Of a stretch of 64,000 nucleotides of DNA, positions 57,045 to 64,000 are shown one piece after another (position 1 is the first letter of the stretch; every line of letters starts with the position of its first letter). The stretch is from Paralithodes platypus. Its lineage: Eukaryota > Arthropoda > Malacostraca > Decapoda > Lithodidae. The position numbers and the translations under genes are program-made. The DNA is taken from contig CM064572.1 of NCBI GenBank assembly GCA_032716605.1, forward strand, positions 36,672,813-36,736,812, written 5' to 3'. A model generated the notes under the pieces. That model was not told the DNA's origin and did not search any database. It saw only the letters and a program-made list of their open reading frames with translations.

Positions 57045-57233
57045 TGTACAGTATGTGCACTATGTGAGCGAGTGAGAGAATGAAAAGAGAAGGAAGAGCA
57101 CGAGTGAGAGACACAGTAGATAGATAGATAGATATACAGTATATGTGAGCTAGATAGGAATAGTAGATAATAGATAGATAGATGAGCAGATACAGTTGTT
57201 AAATGACTAGATAAATAGATACACTACAGTAGA

Positions 57234-57235
<2 letters not shown>

Positions 57236-57297
<62 letters not shown>

Positions 57298-57318
57298 AGA
57301 AGAGAAGAGAAGAGAACG
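57236..57318. repeat. (GA)n / GAAAAG microsatellite
   Basis: Long GA run then AGAAGAGAAG units; a G run at 57428-57443 follows downstream. Confidence 0.95.
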
Positions 57319-57528
57319 AATGAACGAACGAACTAGAGATGGATGGGAGGGAGGTCAGAATTTCATGAATAGAAGTTATCCAACAATGAATATGGACACT
57401 CAAACTCTGAATCAGCACTTAGGTCCTGGGGGGGGGGGGGGGGAGACACATACATTCACATATAGGGCTCATTCATTTATACATTCATACATACGTGGTT
57501 AATACATTCATACATCCATATACATTTA

Positions 57529-57894
57529 AGGGGGGTCACCTGCTTTGTTCTCTCTTCTTTTCTCTCTTTCTAGGGCTCATATCCATTCTGCCCCATTCAG
57601 CCTACTGTATTAAGATGTTTATCCCCATCCAGGTGTCGATTTGTTCCTGGCTTGTGATAGAGAGCCAGCATTGTATGGAGAAATCCGGCTTTGAGACATT
57701 TTTCTATCGAAAAATGTACAAATTTAGCCTGCTGACAAAACCGTTATAATAAATATACTGGCTCGCTTCCGCTCGCCAGGACAAAATCGACAACTGGATG
57801 GGGATAAACGTCTTAAAACAGTAGGCTGATTGGGACCGAATGAATACAACCCAGAGAGAGAGGGAGAGAAAAAAATAAACGAGGTGGACCCCCT
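57529..57894 (+). mobile_element. Hairpin-core MITE T7 (366 bp)
   Basis: Flanked by TA (57527-57528 and 57895-57896). Ends AGGGGGGTCACCTGCTTTGT and (complement) AGGGGGTCCACCTCGTTTAT. Contains CATTTTTCTATCGAAAAATGT near 57699 and GGCTCGCTTCCGCTCGCCAG, as in T6. No coding capacity. Confidence 0.8.
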
Positions 57895-58241
57895 TAACAT
57901 GCACATATTATACACAAAGGCATGCATACATCTCACATATACACGGCGTCCCGCGAGTTTTTTTAAATACTTTCAGAAATGAAAGATTAAGTCATTCCGA
58001 GTAAATTGTAAACTATGTTCTGCACACATGCAGACATACAGTACACGCCCGTTCGCCTACATAGGCTACTAGGACACAGCGACCACCAACATACCACATC
58101 ATTATTCAGCCACCAACATACCACATATTCCCCCTGCCTCACACGTAGGGTATATACCTGGATAAGCCTGTGTGTCGCGGCTATTTCCGTGTGGTGTAGT
58201 GTAGAGGCTGGGGTGTCAAAGGGGTGAGCTATGAAAGGCAT

Positions 58242-58375
58242 GCGCTACCACCACCACCACCACCATCACTATCACCACTGTCATTACCACCATCACCACT
58301 ATCAACACTCCCCCTCCCCTCCCCACTAGGACCCTACCACCATCACTACCACCCCTCCACCACCACCATCAGGAC
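58242..58375. repeat. (CAC)n-rich repeat
   Basis: CACCAC/CATCAC triplets with pyrimidine-rich interruptions. 57897-58241 has no recognised gene; 58445-58555 is an imperfect (GT)n tract at the LINE tail. Confidence 0.85.
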
Positions 58376-58627
58376 CCTGTAGCTAAGGAAACTGGTAGGC
58401 GACCATATCACTGCAACCCACTGACAGTGTGGAGGGCTAGGGTATTATTATCTGTCTGTATGTGTTTGTCAGTGTTTGTGATATGTATGTGTGTGTTTGT
58501 GTCCATAAGCATAAGCAAAGTTTGTGTATGTGTGTGTGTTTGTGAGTGTGTGTGATTTTTTTTTTTTTTTAAGGAGACAATGAAAGGAGGAAGGAAAAAC
58601 ACAGATAAAACAAAAAGGTCCATGTGC

Positions 58628-59351
58628 CTAAAGGCATCCTCCATTCATAAAATGTTTGTAACAACTGGATTTAAACATTTGTAGATTGTAAGTTTGTGGA
58701 AAGCAATTCGAGGGAAGTGAATTCCAAAGAGTAGTAGCTCTGGGGATAAATGAATTCTGATAAGCAGAAGTTCTGCATTGTGGAGGAGAAAGTGTAAATT
58801 CATGGGCGCTCTCAGCTGCCCTAGTTCTACGGGGAAAGATGTGGAGAGGCGGCACAATTGAAGCAAGTTCCTCGGAACAATTGCTGTGAAAATATCTGTA
58901 GCAAGTATCTGTAGCAAAATATCTGTAGTATCGTTGCAAGGGATGCAACGTTTCTTCGTATGGATAATGTAGGAAGGTACTGTGTAATTGCAGGGTTATT
59001 GATTAATCTAATAGCTTTATTTTGAATTTTGTCCAACTGCCTCAATGCAACCACTCCAATTCCACCCCACAGAGGTGAACAGTAATCCATCTGAGAACGC
59101 ACATGACTTTTATATATCACGGCCAACTGCTCGTCAGTGAAGAATTTTCGAACTCTGTACAGGAGTCCCAGTTTTTTAGAGGCATTCTTAGCAATGCTTC
59201 TAACATAATGTGTCCAGCTCAAGTTAGTAGTTAATGTTACACCGAGAATGTCAATACTAGGGGAAGTGGGAATATTTACATCATTAAAAAATATGGGAGT
59301 CAGTGAGATTCTGTCGGTTAGAAAATTGAATGTACTTGGTTTTCTGTGCAT
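58628..59351 (-). pseudogene. Jockey-like RT C-terminal region
   Basis: Reads IFFNDVNIPTSPSIDILGVT, IAKNASKKLGLLYRVRKFF, SQMDYCSPLWGGIG and LSIRRNVASL, shifts frame within a TATCTGTAGCA short tandem repeat (58888-58930), and ends TTLWNSLPSNCFPQTYNLQMFKSS before the TAG near 58630. The shift probably arose from slippage in that repeat. Confidence 0.8.
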
Positions 59352-60594
59352 TAAAGGAAACTAGATTCTTTTGTCCCCATCCATTAATTCTAGAAAGGTC
59401 CTGGTTCAGAGAAATTGCAGTGTTTATTTTTGAATTTATAAGATCGGGTTGGGTGACAGAATTGGTAAATGTGAAGGAACTGTGGAGTGTTGAGTCATCT
59501 GCGTAGGAATGTATTGGATTATGAGTGGTAGATATGAGATCATTGATATGAATGAGGAACAGAATTGGGGCCAAAACTGATCCCTGGGGAACACCAGCAT
59601 TTATTGAGTGAAATTGAGAATAAAGGCCATCTACCATTACACGTATTTTTCTGTTATGAAGATAAGAAGAAATTAGTGGAACTAATGATGCAAGGCCGTA
59701 GTGTGACATCTTCGACAATAAGGATTGATGCCAGACTCTATCAAATGCCTTTGATATATCCAGTGCTATTGTATGTGTTTCACCATGTTGGTCTGTAGCT
59801 TGGTTGATTTGATGCGTAAGAAGGCAAAGCATGTCTGCAGTTGATCGACATCGTCTAAAACCATATTGCCTATCACTGATTAATTTATTATTCTCAAGAT
59901 GCTTAATTATGTGATTATTTAATATAATTTCAAAGACTTTACCAAGAGTGGAAGTTATAGCTATTGGTCTGTAGTTTGATGGATCTGAAGAGGCACCTTT
60001 TTTAGGAACTGGATGGATGTTTGCTTCTTTCCAGGGTACTGGGAAGCATGAGGTATGAGTACACAGACGGAAAAATTTTGCCAATACAGGAGCGAGCACC
60101 AAGGAGCAATTCTTAAGTACTATTGGAGGAATTTCATCTGGACCAGGAGCCTTATCTACTGAGAGATTCTGCAAAATAGTTTTGACATGTCTGGTGTGGA
60201 TCTTAAGTGAGGGAATTTCAGGCGAATTAAAATTAAGTACAGGGACATCTTGATTTATTTCATCTAAGGTTGAGTTGGTGGAGAAAATATCCGCAAGAAG
60301 GTTAGCTTTACCTCGTGGGTCACTTACAAGATTGCCAGTCGGAGATTTTAATGGTGGATTGGATGAAGCAGTAGTGAAGTTGGATTTAAATGAGTTAAGA
60401 GTAGACAAAAATATTTTGTTATCATTTTGATTATTTAGAAGTTTATTTGCCTGCTTGTGGAGAAAGTTTGATTTAGTTAGGTTTAATACAGTTTTGGCAT
60501 GATTTCTGATGTTTCTAAAGTAATTAAAGGCTTCATGTGTTTTTGATCTTGTGTATGCATTGTAGGCTAATGCTTTTTGTTCAGTTACTCTAGC
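59284..60594 (-). pseudogene. Jockey-like reverse transcriptase
   Basis: In frame with the endonuclease after the TAA. Motifs: DKAPGPDEIPPIVLKN, NYRPIAITSTLGKVFE, SDRQYGFRRCRSTADML, motif A IALDISKAFDRVWH (about 59735-59775), motif B NAGVPQGSVLAPILFLIHIND, and the catalytic YADD box at 59494-59505. RT core is intact. A frame change near 59290-59345 separates it from the C-terminal region. Confidence 0.9.
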
Positions 60595-61650
60595 TTAATT
60601 ATGGTCAAACCATTTAGGTGAATTAGATCTTTTACTGTACTTTTGATGAGGAATAAAAGTTTCCATTCCAATTTTTACAAAATCTTGTATGTGGCTCAAG
60701 GTGGAGTGTGCATCATTAGAAAAGAAAGAGGTCCAGGGAATATCAATAAAGAAACCTTGAAGACCCTCCCAGTCTGCCCTATCGTAATGCCATTTAGTCA
60801 CCAAGACAGGTTCAGAGTGGGAAGGTGTGGTAGGTGATAGACAGGTGGCCTGTATCAGACAGTGATCAGAAGATCCAAGCGGGGACCTCACTGTAACATC
60901 ATAATTTTCTGAATTGGTTGTTAAAAATAAGTCCAGTAGGTGGGAATTATGATTAGGATTATCTGGTACACGGGTGGGTTGGTTGACTAGTTGAGTGAGA
61001 TTAAATGAGTCTGCAAATAGCTCACATTCAAGACCAGCATCATCAGTCCTGGCTGAATAAGTGAGCCATTCAACATTATGTACATTAAAATCACCCAACA
61101 CAGTGATTTCAGAAGAAGCATTTAAGTTGAGGACACTGAGTTGTGAGGACAGAGAATCAAAAAGACTTTGCTCTGGAGGAGTATTTGGGGAACAGTAGAT
61201 GCAACATATGTATTTAAATTTACCAGCAGAAATTAATTTGTATATAGAATAATCAAAATAGGGACAATTGAAACTAGTAACCTCCTCCAGGGCAATTTCA
61301 GATTTTGCGAAGCAACATACACCTCCTTTAGGTCTGAAATTTTGGAGCAGTTGATAACCTGGAAAATTAAATCTAGACGTGTCAGATGTGGATGTTACTT
61401 GAGTCTCTGTCAAAAAAAGGAGAGTAGGGGATTCTGCTTGAAGAAATTGGTGTACAGAATTGATGTTAGAGTGAAGTCCCCTTATATTGCTAAAGAAAAA
61501 GCTGCACCGACGAGCAGCTTTGGGACGTTGCAATGCTCTCGACACAGTCGCATGATGACGACCGGGAGGGCCCTGTGTCAATGACCCAACCCTGCCGGGG
61601 GTGGATATCCGAGGGACCACCAGGTTTGCTCTTAACAATTGTACTGCCAT
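60595..61650 (-). pseudogene. Jockey-like endonuclease domain
   Basis: Starts at ATG 61650 after a leader. Endonuclease motifs: SNIRGL (Asn55), TETQ (Glu82), GDFN (Asp187, Asn189), LLDLF (Asp240) and SSDH (Asp262, His263), the complete catalytic set of an APE-type nuclease. The frame is closed by TAA (60595-60597) after SPKWFDHN; the same frame continues beyond it with ARVTEQKALAYNAYTRS, so this is a single nonsense change between the nuclease and RT. Confidence 0.85.
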
Positions 61651-61920
61651 ATTTATTGGGTAAGGTGTATGGTGTTACATGTATGATATGTAGTGGGAAG
61701 AGTAGTGTTTTATGGATAGAGGATAGCAATGTAGGGCAAGTCGTGAAGTTGGATGTGTATGTTATATAAAGAGGGTTTTCCTGATACCCCTGATGTGTGA
61801 GGCAGAAAGATATGTATCCAGCTACCAAGGCCTGGGAGAGAAAATGGAATTCAGGCTATTCCCTGAGTCTCCCGAAACCTTGGCGGTAGTACTTCCCTGG
61901 GCGGGGCTGCCTACCCCTAT

Positions 61921-62594
61921 GAGAGAGAGTGAGAGTGAGTGAATGAGCTGATGCTTATAAGCATTCAAAATGAGGCTATATCCTCAATAAGAATAGGTTA
62001 CAACACACAACCATGGCTTGTATATATAGATAAGGACTGCGTGCAATTTTTGTAATGAAAAACAGCGGTATACTATCTATGTTTTCAATAACTCTCTCTC
62101 CCTCTCTCTCTCTCTCTCTCATAGAAACACTTTAAACCCGTGTTGAGATTGGTATTCTTGGGAGTCACGTACACAGCCTAACCTAGCTGTGTGTGTGAAT
62201 TCAGATTAACACGCACACGCTTGGTTATACACACACACACACACACGTCGGGCCATACTTACACACGTGCTTCCATTAATACACATCACCACATGTATTC
62301 ACACGCTCACGAGTGGGTTATGTATACACGGGAACACACACACACACACTTACATAAGGTTTAACCCACACACACGCACATACGTTGTTTATTGATTACC
62401 AGTGCATGTTTGAATATGTATTACTCTTAATATTGATATGTATGCATAGGTTCAGATCGGTATATATTAACTTCTATACAGGACCGTATGTGTATTTGCA
62501 CTTGTGTTTGTGTGTATTTGTGTGTGTGTGTGTATGTGTCTGTGTGTATGTGCCTGTGTGTTATTATTTTGAGTGTATGTATGTGTATGCGAGA
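61921..62594. repeat. Microsatellite-rich region
   Basis: GA near 61921, CT at 62093-62120, CA blocks at 62228-62246, 62334-62350 and 62367-62381, GT at 62505-62560. No coding signal. Confidence 0.8.
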
Positions 62595-62893
62595 TTGTAC
62601 AAAGGAGTACAAAGGAAATCAAGCAACAACAGGTCTAGTGACGCTTCTAGACTGCTTGTCCTCCAAAACACTGAGGATCAAGTACGTGTCCAAACAGTGG
62701 TTTAGAGTGGGTAAGGGAACATTGGAAAGGGAACTACTGCCCTGGAACTAATGTCCGTGTCAGGATTAGGAAGTTAGTAGGGGACAGAGGGGTTAGTAAC
62801 TGAGGGGGGGGGGTAAAATAAAGTTATTAATTTACAAACGCAGTCAGTCGCGGGTTTGATGAGAGAAATTTGTCTAGGCGAAGTTTAAATGAA

Positions 62894-63847
62894 TCAACGG
62901 TGCTGCTGTCTATAACGTCTCCGGGGAAGCCCATTCCACAAGTTGACAACTCTATTGAAGAAGACATTCTTAGATTCGTGTGAGTTAAAAGATTTACCAA
63001 TAATTTTGCAACCGTTTCCCGACGTGTAATTAGATTGATCGATAGTGAAGTACTTACTACAGTTCATATTCTCGATGCCTTTGATGATTTTGAACACTTG
63101 AATTAAGTTGCCTTTTAATCTGCTTTGGGTTAAAGGAAGTAGATTTAATTCTCTAAGACGCTCCTCGTATGGTTTGTTCTTTAGGCTAGGTATCATTTTG
63201 GTAACTCTACGTTGAACTCGTTCTAGCTTGTCTATATCTTTTTGGTAATAAGGGCACCAGAATTGAACGCAGTATTCCAGAAGAGGGCGGACTAAGGAAT
63301 TGTATATGGTTAGGATAACGCCTTTGGATTTATGCTCAAATGCCATGCCTATAAAGCCAATTATTTTGTTTGCCTTCTTACCAACTTCTGAACATTGTTG
63401 ACTCGGTTTTAGGTTACTCGATATTGTTAGTCCCAGATCGGTTTCTCTGTTTACATTCTTAAGCTGAGTGCCATTCATTGAATAGTTTGCTTTCTCATTT
63501 TGGTATCCGATATGTAGTACTTTTAGTCTGCCTGACTTTTCCTTATACTTCTGAATCAGCTTCCGGTACTTCAGCATGAGGTCCTCCGATCGGGTCCGCT
63601 GCACGTCATTAGATCCGACATGAATGACGTACATTGTGCGTGAGGGGGCTAACTTTGAAACTTTGTTGACTGCAGCTGCAACGTCGTCCACACCGCCACC
63701 CGGGATACAAAAGCGCTTCCTGGCCTGGGTGCCCTGGCGCAGAACTCCATAAGTTGTCCACAAACCATGGAATCTCCTACGAGCCGAATTTCTTCTATTT
63801 CTTCTTCGTCGTCTAAGTCCGCAAGAATCTGGTAACGGTTCTGCCAC
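62894..63847 (-). pseudogene. CR1-like ORF1-ORF2 fusion (esterase part joined to RT C-terminus)
   Basis: One open frame spans the deletion. Upstream part: CIPGGGVDDVAAAVNKVSKL, YVIHVGSNDVQRTR (block III GSND of SGNH hydrolases) and LMLKYRKLIQKYKEKSGRL. Downstream part, from KVLHIGYQNEKANYSMNG: the RT C-terminus with EYCVQFWCPYYQKDID, LERVQRRVTKMI and VVNLWNGLP. The join is in frame. The first ~35 codons are read out of the ORF1 frame because of a frameshift near 63735. The end is also shifted, giving PRRRYRQQHR instead of the family terminus. Confidence 0.8.
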
Positions 63848-64000
63848 ATGGTTTCGGTGATGATCCTCCTTGAAATGGGGCGAATGTTGTTTCTCACGAC
63901 GCGGAAGTTGTCCTGAGATGGAGCGGAGTCATAATTTTCCTGACGTGCATGTACTGAAGTGGGTACCGCTATATCAGGCGTTGGGCTGTTGGAAGATTCC
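63740..64000 (-). pseudogene. CR1-like ORF1 N-terminal part with SGNH block I
   Basis: Open from the window edge in the frame reading NNIRPISRRIITETMWQN, ILADLDDEEEIEEI and RLVGDSMVCGQLMEFCARAP. GDSM holds the presumed nucleophile Ser of the SGNH/GDSL esterase domain that many CR1-type ORF1 proteins carry. It changes frame near 63735, so it is separated from the GSND block. The Asp-His block of the esterase is lost in the deletion. Confidence 0.7.

Larger units (their letters stand above)
58557..61920 (-). mobile_element. Jockey-like non-LTR retrotransposon, near full length
   Basis: Minus strand: 5' leader (to ~61920), endonuclease-RT ORF from ATG 61648-61650 to a stop at 58628, short 3' UTR and a poly(A) tail (T run 58557-58572 on plus). 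Only one stop codon and two frameshifts separate it from an open ORF, and all catalytic residues I could check are present. No ORF1 was identified upstream. Confidence 0.85.
62595..64000 (-). mobile_element. CR1-like non-LTR retrotransposon, copy B, internally deleted
   Basis: Minus strand. The 3' UTR (62595-62893) and RT C-terminus match copy A (47785-48700) closely, including the terminal GAGTACAAAG. At about 63523 the match to ORF2 stops and sequence of an ORF1 with an esterase-like domain follows to the window edge. The endonuclease and most of RT are therefore deleted. Confidence 0.85.

Overview
This window is eukaryotic nuclear DNA made almost entirely of mobile elements and simple repeats. 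I found no host protein-coding gene that I can support. The dense (GA)n, (CA)n and (TA)n tracts, the RTE-, CR1- and jockey-like LINEs, the Pao and Gypsy LTR elements, many short inverted-repeat elements and a few short TTAGG-type arthropod telomere motifs together suggest an arthropod, most likely a decapod crustacean. That assignment is inference from repeat content, not from a gene.

Layout. 1-862 holds a dispersed repeat, a (TA)n tract and the first unit of a satellite. 897-4223 is a broken RTE-like LINE on the minus strand, sitting inside that satellite, which resumes at 4341-5420 and runs into a 0.7 kb repeat (5421-6117). 6118-10765 is a decayed Pao-type LTR retrotransposon on the plus strand. 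10766-13921 and 14154-22621 are two Gypsy-type LTR elements of one defective lineage, the second inserted in an older LTR-like repeat (13950-14153 plus 22622-23214, second copy 23361-24143). 24768-26835 holds a TTAA-flanked MITE and a foldback element with a LINE fragment inside. 26836-32780 is mostly unassigned AT-rich or G-rich DNA ending in the second copy of the first repeat. 33195-34712 repeats the satellite plus 0.7 kb unit. 34713-39222 is a cluster of short inverted-repeat elements, a 25-unit minisatellite and microsatellites. 39604-42235 is a second, 5'-truncated RTE-like LINE. 43091-47705 holds four or more MITE-like elements and a large imperfect hairpin. 47785-51955 is a CR1-like LINE (minus) interrupted by a jockey-like LINE (plus). 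52697-54428 is a MITE nested in a MITE followed by a 43-bp tandem array. 55360-57894 holds tRNA-related SINEs, a LINE tail and two MITEs. 58557-61920 is the best-preserved element, a jockey-like LINE. 62595-64000 is an internally deleted CR1-like LINE that joins an SGNH-esterase ORF1 to the end of ORF2.

These sequences do not form pathways. Their relation is one of nesting and of parasitism among elements: the two Gypsy copies share loss of integrase and of a catalytic RT residue, so they presumably moved using proteins from another element. Nested insertions with target-site duplications give a relative order of events: LTR-like repeat, then Gypsy, then a TTAA MITE in the 5' LTR; and, separately, CR1-like then jockey.
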